From Boswellia sacra (Eukaryota; Streptophyta; Magnoliopsida; Sapindales; Burseraceae): 64,000 nt of DNA. Every line of letters starts with the position of its first letter. Position 1 is the first letter of the stretch. Below are positions 11,191-21,900 of the stretch, piece after piece. A program made the position numbers and the translations under genes. The stretch covers positions 806,001-870,000 of the forward strand of contig SNVD02011469.1 in the NCBI GenBank assembly GCA_013180625.2, given 5' to 3'. The notes under the pieces were generated by a model. It searched no databases. It was not told where the DNA came from and saw nothing but the letters and a program-made list of their open reading frames with translations.

Positions 11191-12183
11191 AATTTCATGA
11201 CAATCAATTCTATCCTAATTAAACATAGGTAATTTAGCGTCTATATAAGGTTTTGCAATTTCTATTTTTACTTTCTTTTAATTACTGTAAATATTATATT
11301 AAGTTTGTATATGAGTCTGAGTCTCAGACAGAGATAAATACTTATATTATTCAATTTAAATTAAATTTTTTATTCAATTATTTGTGTTTTACGTTTCTTT
11401 TAAGTAATTGATTTGTAATTTATTAATTATATGTCATGACCAGTGGCGACTCATCCTTGATTGCCTGGGCTCCAACATTTGGGAAGGCCCCATCTAATAA
11501 AATTTTGAGTAATTTTTTATTATTTTAAAATTTTAATAAATATAAATAATTATTATATTAATAATATCGCACGTAACGTCATTAATTTTAATTAGTTGAT
11601 ACAGATATTGATACAATATATTATTTAAAAATTTTATGATTTAATATATTAGTGGCCCACCTAATTATTAAAGGTTGATGTGAGTTGGAAGATACAAATA
11701 AAATTTTTTTGTCTTAATTTATTTGAGGCCCCGCCGCCTAATTATCATACCCTATATATGCTTATTTTTTACTGTTATTTAAAGGTGGAAACTTGTATTA
11801 CACGGTTCTTCTTAGCCCCTTTCTTCAATTCTCTTTCTTAAAAATTATACAATGTCATTTCATTGTACCGTTGTCTCTTTCTTGAAACTTGCTTTACGTT
11901 ACTTACTTTTATACTCTCTTCATACGTCCTCTTCTTCTTCATTTTCTCTCTGGACTTTAGTTTCAAACCCTTGAACCAGAGTTACCAAACATCCACTACT
12001 CTTTCTTCAAGCTCTCTAACCACATTGAATGCAATTTTTGAGGTTCTATTATTTCATGTTTTACTATTTTTATTAATTTTAGACTATTGTCCATATTGTT
12101 CATTTATTCATAATTTTTATAATTGTTATTTTATTTATTTATTTTGTATTTACTTGTTGTCAATTTGTAATTTAGTCTTATAA
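11191..12183. other. AT-rich sequence with probable 5' end of the hAT element
   Basis: At 11452 the sequence CAGTGGCGACTCATCC resembles the CAGTGGCGG-type terminal repeat of plant hAT elements, and GGCCCC phrases follow at 11486 and 11727. I infer that this is the left end of the element whose decayed transposase starts at 12184. I found no matching right end. Open frames at 11863-12183 are low-complexity and not credible genes. Confidence 0.4.
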
Positions 12184-14476
12184 ATGGCTACTAAAAAATA
12201 TGAATCAGGTTATGAAAAACTTAAGAAAAAAAAGAAAATTAGAAAAATTAGTTGAGTCCTAAAAAGGAGCTCTTGACAAATTTGTTAAAATCAATAAAAA
12301 TAATGTTGGTGAAAATTCAATAATTGAGCAAGGTCAATACATACTAAAAGAATCCATTAAAGAAAAAGATAATGTCAAAAATAATGATAATCTAACATGT
12401 AACACCACTATTTCTAGTGAAGAAAATAAAAAAAATTGAGAAAAATGAAATAAATGAAGAAATTTAAAATCCTAATGAAATATATAATCCAAATAATATA
12501 TATGATTCCGGAACATGGAGAAATATTGATAATAAATTGAGAGATTTATTAGTAGAAAAATGTCCTATTAGAGAAAATAATATAATTTTTCCAAAACATG
12601 TAAACAGTAGATATTTCTCTCCTACATATTATACTAAAAAATTATCAAATGAAGAAAAACATGATAGAAAATTGTTAGTATATTCAAAAGATCTTGATAA
12701 AGAATATTGATTTTGTTGCAAATTGTTTAATACAAAATTTCGGAAAAGTCAATTTGATAATGAAAGATTTAGAGATTGGAAGAACTTTAATACTAAACTT
12801 AAAACTCATGAAACAAATAATAAACATATAACAAATATGAATGCATGGGTTGATTTAGAAGTATGGTTGTCAAAAAATAGAACAATTGATAAAGATTTAC
12901 ATATACAAACTAACAAGGAAAAAGAACATTGAAAAAATGTGTTAAAAAGAATTTTAGTCGTGTTGAAAACTCTTGCTAAAAAAATCTAGCTTTTCGTGAA
13001 AAAAAATAAGAAGATTTATCAAGAAAATAATGGAAACTTTTTAAGTTTAATTGAAATGATTGCCGAATTTGATCCAATAACGCAAGAACATATTCAACGT
13101 ATTACAAATGATGAAATTTATAATCACTACCTTGGGCATAATATACAAAATGAATTAATTCAAATGCTAGCATTCGAGATTAGGAGTTCAATTATTAAAA
13201 AAAATCAAAGAAGTAAAATATTTTTCGGTAATACCTAATTGTACACCAGATGCTAGCCATCAAGAACAAATGACTCTTATTTTAAGATGTGTAGATATTT
13301 CAACGAGTCCCATAAAAATAGAAGAATATTTTTAGAATTTATAAAAGTAGATGATACTTATGGAAAAGGTCTTTTTAATGAATTGGTAAATACAATAAAA
13401 AATCTTGAACTTGATGTCAATGATGTAAGAGGCCAAGGATATGATAATGGTTCTAATATGAAGGAAAACAACAAGTTGTTCGAAAAAGACTATTTGAAAT
13501 AAATCCTATAGCATTTTATACACCATGTGGTTGCCATATTCTTAATTTAGTGCTTTGTGACATGGCTAACTCTTGTCCTAGGGCTACATCATTTTTTGGA
13601 GTTCTACAACGTATATATACATTATTTTCTTTCTTCAACAAAATGATGGAAAATTTTACGTGCAAAATAATATATCAAATTTAACTATTAAATCTTTATC
13701 ACAAACACGTTGGAAAAGTCACATATATAGAAAGGGTAAAAGCAATAAGATTTCAAACTCAAAAAATAAAAGATGCTTTAATTGAATTGGCAGAAAGTAG
13801 TGATGATCCTAAAGTAAAAAGTGAAGCTCAATGTTTAGCAACGTATGAATTAGAAAATTTTGAATTTTTATTATGTATGATTATTTGGTATTAAATACTG
13901 TTTGTTGTTAACTCCATTAGTAAAAACTTACAAAAAGAAGATATGTTTATTGATGTTGCTATTGGTCAATTAAAAGGCCTTATTTCTTTTCTAGAAAATT
14001 ATAGAGAAATTGGATTCATCTCTGCTATGATTTCAACTAAAGAGATTACAAATGAAACGGAAATAGAACCTGTATCCATTAAAAAAAGGGTAGTTCGTAA
14101 AAAAGTTCAATTTGATAAGAATATGAATGATGAGAGAATTCTATCTATTAAAGAGTCTTTTAGAATTAATTATTTTATTTATATAGGAGATCAAGCTATT
14201 TTTTCTATCAAAAATCGGTTTGAGAAATTTCAACTAGATGAAAATACTTTTGGATTTTTATTTAGTATCAAAAAATTAAAATCATTGAATGATGACCATT
14301 TGAGAAATTTTTGACTTAATCTAGAAAATGTTTTGAAAAATGACATGTTTTCAGATATTGATGGGTTAGATTTATTTTCAGAACGTAAGCTTTTGATAGA
14401 AGTTATACATGATGAAATAAATACTCCAATTGAAATACTTAACTATACAAAACGCTTTAGGCAAAGAGTTAGCGCT
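12184..14476 (+). pseudogene. Decayed hAT-family (ZMYM1-like) transposase gene
   Basis: Fragments in several frames line up with plant hAT proteins of the zinc-finger MYM1-like / DUF4371 type. The order is an N-terminal KKYESGYEK and GALDKFVK segment, a TTF/DUF4371-type stretch ([16 protein letters not shown]-like, FDNERFRDWKN, HETNNKHI), the conserved RGQGYDNGSNM (about 13422-13455), TPCGCHILNLVLCDMA, and the C-terminal dimerisation region (LKSLNDDH, LNLENVLK, DIDGLDLFSE, INTPIEILNYTKRF). The first frameshift comes after about 20 codons, and stops or shifts follow every 60-120 codons. The C-terminal motif is cut off at 14476, just before a 513-bp insertion. It cannot make a working transposase. 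Confidence 0.85.
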
Positions 14477-14481
14477 CATGC

Positions 14482-14994
14482 TGTAACGACCCGGACTTCA
14501 AGAGGTGGCCCCCGTGTGGCACTTTGTGCCCCGTTCGGCTTCAAAAGGTGGCCCCCACGTGGCACTTTGTGTCCGGTCGCATAACAGTCCGGTATTGTCC
14601 GCTCTGAGGCCCACCGGTCCCGCACGGTTTTGTTCCTGTTAAGCCCACAGACCCTAGGACGCCTCCCCCATTCGAACCCAAGACCTCAAAGGTCATTGGC
14701 GTTTAACATGAGTACTATTCGGGTAACTTGCCCGAATGGTACTCATGTTAAACGCCAAGTACCTTTGAGGTCTTGGGTTCGAGTGGGGGAGGCGCCACAA
14801 GGGTAATAGAGGGTGTCCTATAAGGCCCCGTTCCCCGAGTGGACAAAACCGTGCGGGATTGGTGGGCCCCAGAGCGGACAATACCGGACTGTTGAGCGAC
14901 CGGACACAAAGTGCCACATGGGGGCCACCTCTTGAAGCCGAACGGGGCACAAAGTGCCACACAGGGGCCACCTCTTGAAGTCCGGGTCGTTACA
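14482..14994. mobile_element. 513-bp palindromic (fold-back) insertion with TG...CA ends
   Basis: The left end TGTAACGACCCGGACTTCAA is mirrored by the right end TTGAAGTCCGGGTCGTTACA, and the two arms (about 250 bp each) are complementary through to a centre near 14725, where ATTCGGGTAACTTGCCCGAAT forms the loop. A 5-bp target duplication CATGC flanks it (14477-14481 and 14995-14999). Each arm contains a ~43-bp direct repeat (CTTCAAGAGGTGGCCCCC and TGGCACTTTGTG). It is GC-rich in an AT-rich setting. It interrupts the C-terminal region of the hAT relic and codes for nothing recognisable. TG...CA ends with a 5-bp duplication are typical of LTR elements, while long arms are typical of fold-back elements. 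Confidence 0.9.
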
Positions 14995-14999
14995 CATGC

Positions 15000-16539
15000 G
15001 CAACAGAGGTTGTACGCCTGCGCTATGTAGTAGACTAGAATCCTTCTTTAACATGGAATCAACAATGTTTGAAGACAAAAATAAGGTGGAAAATTGTTGT
15101 ATGTGTTTTTCTCTTGTTAGAATATTAGGCAATAAAGGATTTGTTTCTAGATTATAATTAAAACAAATTGAAATTTATATCAAACTAGGAAATTGAGTTT
15201 GATTGTAATCTGTTTTAATCAGGATAATCTAGGTTACTCATAGTTGGACAAAAAAACTAAAATAAGAAGAGTTTTGATTGTATTTCTAGTCTAGGAATCA
15301 TGGTTAGACTAGGAAAGAAACTTTTGTCCCTATATAAAGCCCTTGTATTATAAGTAGAAAAAAAGAGGAAAAAAGAGAAACACACAAAACAACAGATAGC
15401 TGGTTGTATGGGAGAGAAGACGGAGATAACCATTTTAGGAGCCTTGACAGACTATAATGATGGCAACGTTTGAGTGATCTTGGAAGCTACAATTTGGAAT
15501 TGTAAACCGTGAGTATAGATCTTATATCCGTAGAAGTTTTTCTCTGTTAGTCTTTCCTTGGAGACATATATTGAAGATTGTTGATTATCTTGGCGTATAT
15601 GCATTGGAAGATTATAAGATTAAATCCTTTCTATTGCTGTTGATATTCTTGTAATTTCTCCGTTATTGTTGATTGGAATAAAAGCTGCTGTTGAGATCTC
15701 TGAAGTAGACGTAGACTTAATTGGCTGAACTACTATAAACTTGATGTTTCTATCTTTTTTATTTTTTGTTTGTTTTCTTGCTTGTGATTTCATTATAATT
15801 TTGTCAATATCTCGAATTGAACGCTTCCATAAAAAACTCGAAATTTACAACACAATCTTTCACAACTCATATAAAATCATGTTTCCTAATAGATTTCAGA
15901 ACTTGCATAACACAAATATACCATGGTTTATGCTATATAACATTAATTTCTTTCAAAAACAAATGAAAAAATACAAGAGGTTGAAGGAGGAGTTAAGTCT
16001 TACCTCTATCTTGCCTCCTTCTTCCTTCTTCTTCTTCAATTTGATAGCAAAATTATGGGGAAGAAATGAGGGCCGGAGGTTGAGAACAAGAACCAATTGA
16101 AAATATGGTCTAGAATTCTCTCCATCCCTCCCCTTATATGATTATCCTCTCATGCCAAACTTCAATTCAAATCCCCCAAGTTGCCAAGTGTTCTGATAAA
16201 GTTCACTCACTTATCTCTATTAACATGCCACTACCATGCATACACATAGTTAATAACACTAATAATAACACTAATAACACATATACATTATAAAGCAAAA
16301 ATAGAATGGGCACACTTATAATTTCGAATGTCACATGCACACTGCAATGGACTGAATGCTGAGGAAAATTGTGCTTGTCATTTGTGTAGTTGGAGTATGT
16401 TGGCAGAATCTCAAATGCCTTGAATGACACGGTTATTTTGGTTTGGCAGATGATTCGTGCACTTGTTGGCTTCTGGGAAGTGGGAAAATCGGATGGCGAC
16501 TCTTGCTGCATTGACCATTCTTCGTACTCTTAAAAAGTA
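15000..16539. other. LTR-like remnants, no intact gene
   Basis: Between about 15150 and 15740 there is a TATA-type promoter phrase (CCTATATAAAGCCCTTG, near 15331), an AATAAA at 15678, and a weak version of the copia motif (AGTAGACGTAGACTTAATTGG at about 15702). Together these suggest a copia LTR remnant on the plus strand. From about 15990 to 16140 the minus strand has a purine-rich leader and GGAGAGAATTCTAGA, similar to the leader of the 16896-19486 element. Open frames here are low-complexity. Confidence 0.4.
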
Positions 16540-16890
16540 TTGAACTTCACAACTATGGCTTTGTTGTATTTTGTGGGAATGGTATTTTTACTATTGTCTA
16601 AAAGCTTTCTCATCGATGTGGCAGGCTTTGGACACCCTGGTGCAAATTTTTATCGAAGTTGTTCAAGGCATGGCATCAATTCATTGGCCGCTAAATTCTC
16701 CGACAGCTGCAATTGCCACCATATATATCATAGGTCATTTCTTGTGCTGCTTCTTCTATAATCATTTAAAACTTCTCTACACTTTGTGCAAGTTAAGTGG
16801 GTCGCATACATTATGCATTTGTCTAAAAAAGCAAGTCCAGCATAATGTTCTTTGGCCAATGTAGAATCTAATAGAAGGAATTTAGCGACT
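16540..16890 (+). repeat. CNL-tail module, decayed copy T0 (left part)
   Basis: The segment GGCAGGCTTTGGACACCCTGG...GTTGTTCAAGGCATG (about 16619-16675) matches 53240-53310 in the tail of CNL gene 2 and, more weakly, 27860-27950 in the tail of gene 1. It is noncoding. It lies upstream of gene 1 with no CNL coding sequence before it, so its own gene appears to be lost. Confidence 0.55.
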
Positions 16891-16895
16891 CATAA

Positions 16896-19486
16896 TGTAA
16901 TATCCTAAGTTTTTGTAATATACATTATAGCATGTGTTATGTTTACATGTGTAATATATGTATTAATGTATTAATTATATGTTGGATTTGTAATGTAATA
17001 GATGAGAGAATGAGGGGCTTAATGAGAAGAATAATGGATTTAATGGTTATAAAGGAGGAGAGATGGACTAAATGGAAACTTTGCCTTGTGTTTATATATA
17101 AAATGAGAAGAATTCTAGAATTCTTCCATTCTAACTTACCAGGTCACGTTTCCAGCCCTTCACTCCCTCTAAGCTCCACACAACACACACAATTTCACCA
17201 AGAATCCAAGCAAGCAAGTGGTAAGAACTCTTCTCTCCTTTAGAATTCTTGTGCTATTGTGTATGTATTTGCAAGAATTCTTTTGGGTTGTGATGTGAGT
17301 ATGTGAATTGTTGTTTGTGTTGCTGGAAATTTGTTGGAAACATGAATTTGAATGAGTTTTGAATGTATCTAAGCAAGAGGATAAAGATATAAGCTAGAAT
17401 TGAGAGTTTAGTTCAAATCCTGAAAATTTTGTTACACTGAACAGTGCATGTTCCGAAAATTACCAAAAATCAGGGGGACATTTTCTTGTTCTGAAATTTT
17501 TATGGATGAAAATAGACATGTCCAGGAGTGTGTTGAAATTTGATTCACTCGAAAATTCGAAGTAGGTGATTTTTAGTGAATTTTTGAATTTCTGTTATGG
17601 TATTGCGCATTTCCCCTATCTTAGAACAGAGGAGGGGAAGATGACTTTAGTTGAAGGTCAAAATATTCATAGAATTAACTGATTTTTGGTATGAAAGTAC
17701 TTTTATTTGTCATATATGAGACTATAAATTTTCACTGAGATTAAATCTATGTGTGAATTGTTATAGATTTTTAAAGTTGGCTTGCTAAAACTGGAATTTT
17801 TAGTTTTCAAAATAGGGCAGTTAGAAATAAATGGATTTGAATGGGTTAAACACCTTGAAAAACCCTGATTTTTGGTATGGAGGTATATATATATATGTTA
17901 TATACCATCCTGTAAACTTTTGTAGCCATTTTAGTAGGATTGAAATTCCTACAAATTTTTAAGTTGATAGTGCTCAGTGAAGTGAATGAAGTGGTAGAAT
18001 TGTTGAGGTAATGAATTTGATTATTTTGAGTGACCTAATGACCCCAATTTGCTCTAAAAATTTTAAGGAGACATGAGGTATGTGTCTAAAAGATGTCTAC
18101 CCAATTGTGTGAATTTTGAAAGTAGACAAGTGTTGTTGTAAATTGTTTGTCAAAGTAAGTATAGAAATAGAGCCAAAAAGGGGAAATGTTTTACAAGTGT
18201 ATGGTGACCTAAAAAGAGATTTTTGTTTTATTTTTATGTCAATCACAAGCGTCGAAAAGCAGCTGCACAAGGTAAGTAAGCTAACTATTCTGAGGCCACA
18301 ATAAATTGTGTACTGTATGTATGTAATTTTGTGGATTGTGACACTATTAAATGCTAGCAACTTGATGCTTGAATGTGAGATGTTGTGACTGTTTTGGAAG
18401 CCTGATATAGAGCTTCTTTTATGTGACTGATTGTGAATGATGAAACGTGATTGGCATGCCAAAAACCTAGGAAGTTTAGCTCTCATAGCTTGAGGGGAGG
18501 TCTGGACCATGTGTTTCTCTGGACGAGATTTGGTAACTTGGGCCCGGTATCACCCGGATTGTCAGACTAGCCTCAAGCTATTTCAAGTGTAGGCATCTAA
18601 ATGTATTTGTACTGTTATGTACTATTCTATGGCTTAAGGGGAGGTCTGGACCATGTGTTTCTCTAGATGAGATTCGGTAGCATGGGCCCGGTATCACCCG
18701 GATTGTCAGACTAGCCTTGAGCATTCCGTACTCCCATGGCTTGAGGGGAGGTCTGGACCATGTGTTTCTCTATACGAGATTCGGTAGCATGGGCCCGGTA
18801 TCACCCGAATTGTCAGACTAGCCTTAAGCTATTATATGGGAACTGACTGTGAAAGGAAAAGTTCTACCTTGATTAGAGAGTCTTTTTCCCTAGGTGACTG
18901 TAACTGATACTGTGGAAGCTTCCTCATTATGTGATTGTGATTGTACATGAAAAAGCGATGAGTAGAGAAATGTGAACTCACTTATGTAGGGTTGAATCGA
19001 CCTATAGAGGTCTAGAAAGAAAATTGGCGCGGGAGCGCAAATGTAACCGAAGTGAACTCGGAGCATTTCTTCTTTAACAATTTAGATAATGCTTGTGTAG
19101 TTACAAATGGATAGTTTCATACTGTGGATTGAATTATATTGTTATTGTTTATTGCTGTATATTCACTTAGCTTACTTACTGAGTTTTACTCATGAAAGTT
19201 GTTGTGTGCCTCAGGTGATTAGTAGATTGAGCTAGGGATGGAGGACTTTTGGCATTGCTGACAGAGTTCCCTTGGCAACCATAGACCACTGCTCTATATT
19301 AGCATAGCCATACTGTGGAACTTCTTTTAATTTTTGAATGTACATAAATGCAGTAGAATGAGGTGGTTGTCATTAGGAACTCTATTTGAGTTATACTTAT
19401 ATTAATTTTTGAAAGAAATATTAGAGTTCACATTTAAATGACTGCATAAAATGTTACTTTCTGTATGTCCAGTATGGGTTGTGTCA
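16896..19486 (+). mobile_element. 2.6 kb LTR-like element, copy 1
   Basis: The element starts TGTAATATCCTAAG and ends GGGTTGTGTCA, with a 5-bp target duplication CATAA at 16891-16895 and 19487-19491. It is homologous end to end with 57632-60214. It contains a TATA-like TATATATAAA (17094-17103), a leader with GT-rich splice-like sites, three tandem repeats (18488-18836) and no open reading frame for gag or pol. TG...CA ends and a 5-bp duplication fit a solo LTR of a gypsy- or LARD-type element. A single long nonautonomous element cannot be excluded. It splits the decayed tail module T0. Confidence 0.85.
18488..18836 (+). repeat. Three ~100-145 bp tandem repeats inside LTR copy 1
   Basis: Units start at 18488, 18632 and 18739 with GCTT(G/A)AGGGGAGGTCTGG. 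Each contains ACCATGTGTTTCTCT, then GGGCCCGGTATCACCC and TTGTCAGACTAGCCT. The first unit has about 40 extra bases at its end. The same array is present in the copies at 59215 and (reversed) 63155. Confidence 0.95.
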
Positions 19487-20416
19487 CATAACTAGAGAAA
19501 GTTGAAAGAGGACAAGGGAGCATTGGCTGGAGAGTCATCACATCCCTAACGTCTCTGGCTTTCATTATTAATCCTCAATATGTGCAACGGTCGTTCAATT
19601 TTCATGTAACTGCAGTTGCCACCAGTGCATAGGTACTTTCTTGTCACTCCACTCAGCTTTAGTTAGTTTTTATCAGCAATTCAGCAAGTAGAGAAAATTT
19701 TGAATAATTTTGCCTTCTTCGGGTTGTTGTTTGAACCAGCAATAGTGTATGATAATTCATTCTTTATTATCAGTCTTCTAGCTCTTGACTGAAGTAACGT
19801 TGTGAATGTCACTGAAGAGTTTTCCAAGCATATATTAATGCATCAAAGTTGAGGTCCCGTATGCAGCACTAGCCAGCTGCAATTAATAATTTCCGGACTC
19901 GTGTTCTGGTACTTTGCAATAACAACTTTAAAATGTTGCCCATAATAGAAATTAAGTGACATGTCTTGGGTTGGGGCTGATGACTGTCTCCATAGTCCAT
20001 TTGCAATTCACAGCTTTTCATTCCTCAACTTGGGCTTAATTTAATTTAATCTAGGTTGCTACAATTGGGCATTAAGGTGTGACAAAAACAACTCTCCATT
20101 TGCTGCTAACAAATGGACCAGGTAATCCAGACGTATGGCTTTTTCTATATGATCTTGCAACTATTTTTCTTTTGACATTTGGGTTGCATTCACTATTTAT
20201 CAGAAGAAAATTTTATGGGGGTAGACAATTGATTTCCTAATTGATTTTGTAGTTTGTTGCTTGAAATAGAGGAAACAACAAGATACACCCTACTGGTAAA
20301 GCTTTTTAAAACACATGCTCTTTCTGCAATTATTGTACTTCGAATATCATACATCACAAACTTATAAAATTGTATTCACGCAAACTCCCCTTCTAACATA
20401 TATCTAGAATGTGATC

Positions 20417-20585
20417 AGGGGTGGATCCAGACTTCACAGTTTGGAGGGGCCAAGCTGGGAAAAATCAGAAAATAGGGACCATTCAGGGTAAACTATAAAT
20501 TTTCCACGAAAACTTGATGAAATTAATATAAAACTTAGGACATTTTATAATTTTGCATAGGCGATGGGCGCACCTGGCCACTACA
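20417..20585. mobile_element. Possible small hAT-type MITE or remnant
   Basis: CAGGGGTGGATCCAGACTTC at 20417 resembles a plant hAT terminus, followed by GGAGGGGCCAAGC. The sequence is absent from the equivalent place in the gene 1 and gene 2 tails (about 32245 and 56510). The right end is unclear (perhaps near GGCCACTAC at 20576-20584) and no 8-bp target duplication was found. Confidence 0.3.
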
Positions 20586-20799
20586 TAAATGTACCCATGA
20601 CATGTTACAGAATTATAAATCGAGCCATAGAAAGCTCTCGAATCACATTGAGGTAAAAGCACAAGGTCTTTTTCAAATCTTCAAGCCATTGAAAGTATGT
20701 TACATTATAGCAATTTCGCAAAATCAGTTAAATATTCTTGAAAAAACAGATTAAGAATGTGTGATGTCTTTTTAACTTACTTTTGTGACATTTATGCAG

Positions 20800-21083
20800 C
20801 TTATGTTAGTTAGCCTCTATCCATTTGCCTCAAATTCACTCTGCAAAAGTCTTGATATTGATCACAGAGGTTTGTGCTTTGTTATTTCTTAACTACTAAG
20901 AAAGATATTGGGACGCCTTTTTCTTATCAAGAAAAACTTGGATTTGATAATCTACACCCCAATGCAGTAGAGCGAGTTCAACATGTGATGAGTATCCTAA
21001 AGAAGCAACAGTTTTGTTTGATACAAGCTTTATAGATGTGGTTCCCTTTTCCATTGCCTTTTGCCCCTGCGGCCAACTCACAT
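20800..21083 (+). other. Pair of exon-like noncoding segments, copy T0
   Basis: Two segments (20800-20869 and 20968-21083) are each preceded by ATGCAG and followed by a GT donor. They match the pairs at 30246-30528, 32446-32729 and 56694-56974 in order, size and splice-site position. The second donor here is weak (CACAT then GTAAAT). No frame stays open across the pair, so they look like untranslated exons or exons of a noncoding RNA. Confidence 0.4.
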
Positions 21084-21900
21084 GTAAATCTTTCTTCTTG
21101 CCTTTTTCGTTTGGTGTCATTTATTATTCTTGTGATTAAAAAGCCGGTTTTTGACATTCGAGTTCTACACCAGGATGAAAAGGATATGCTCAGGACCTTC
21201 TTGGAAGTTATAAGCTAATAAGTTTGGCCATGTCAATCTTCTCATCAGAAAATTAAATTCGGTGTTTGCATTGCTGGCCACAACAGAAAATATATATTTC
21301 GAGGAGACAAGAAGGAGTCTTGGTATAAATTTTGTTTTGGCCAGTATTGTGATTAAAGAAAATTGAATTTGTGTGATTAAACTTCTCAAACAAACTATTT
21401 ATTGTTCTTTCACTTATGAAGATGCTTTTTGGACGGATCCTTGGAAGATGAACTGAATTGCCAAGCCAATGGAGACATCCTTCGCGACCATACAAAGAGT
21501 GATATTAAAAATTTGGTGAACTGCAGAAAATGAAGATTGTGAGGAGAAACAGGGCAGCTTGGCGTTAATTTTGCGCTGACTCTTTGTCAATTGGAGCTGT
21601 AAGTCACACTATCATAGCTAGCAAGTCTTGCTTGAAAGATGTTATGCTAATGCCTCATGAGGACATTTTTTTTGCCTCAGCCTCAGATCGGTCTTCCTCT
21701 TTCAATCTCAGTGTGCCCATCAATTAATGCTCCACGCATTTAAAAGCAAGTTGTTAGTTTTATGTACTCTCAAAAAAATAAAATAAACTTTTGTTGTTTT
21801 CCATCAGGACAGAAGAAATTTTATTGGAGTTGCTATGATTTGTTGGAGTTCCGATTAATTTCTTTACGGCTTGTTATTTATAACAGAGTTGCATTTTCAT

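Larger units (their letters stand above)
19492..21900 (+). repeat. CNL-tail module, decayed copy T0 (right part)
   Basis: Noncoding sequence in the same order as the tails of the two CNL genes: a segment around 19520-19640 matching 29140-29290, 30950-31070 and 55170-55290; a segment near 20100 matching 32130 and 35250; a pair of exon-like segments at 20800-21083. It is more diverged than the tails of the intact genes are from each other. It implies a third, older CNL unit upstream of gene 1. Confidence 0.65.

Noticed and set aside
11863..12183. Hydrophobic 106-codon stretch that looks like a membrane protein
   Set aside because: The text is T-rich low complexity (Phe/Leu/Tyr runs) inside the 5' region of a hAT element; base composition explains the hydrophobicity.
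14333..14584. 83-codon open stretch joining hAT-like residues to a Gly/Pro/Arg-rich end
   Set aside because: It crosses the boundary of the palindromic insertion at 14482; the second half is the translation of that noncoding element.
14740..14790. tRNA-like phrase with a GGTTCGA box
   Set aside because: No acceptor stem, D-arm or anticodon arm can be folded around it; it sits in the arm of the palindromic element. Kept only as a note on a possible pol III B box.
15741..16100. 119-codon open stretch
   Set aside because: Low-complexity Phe/Asn/Lys-rich translation; the minus strand here looks like an LTR leader. No homology recognised.
18488..18836. Regular repeats that might suggest a CRISPR-like array
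   Set aside because: Units are ~107-145 bp, adjoining, without spacers, and the genome is plant nuclear DNA; this is a tandem repeat in an LTR-like element.
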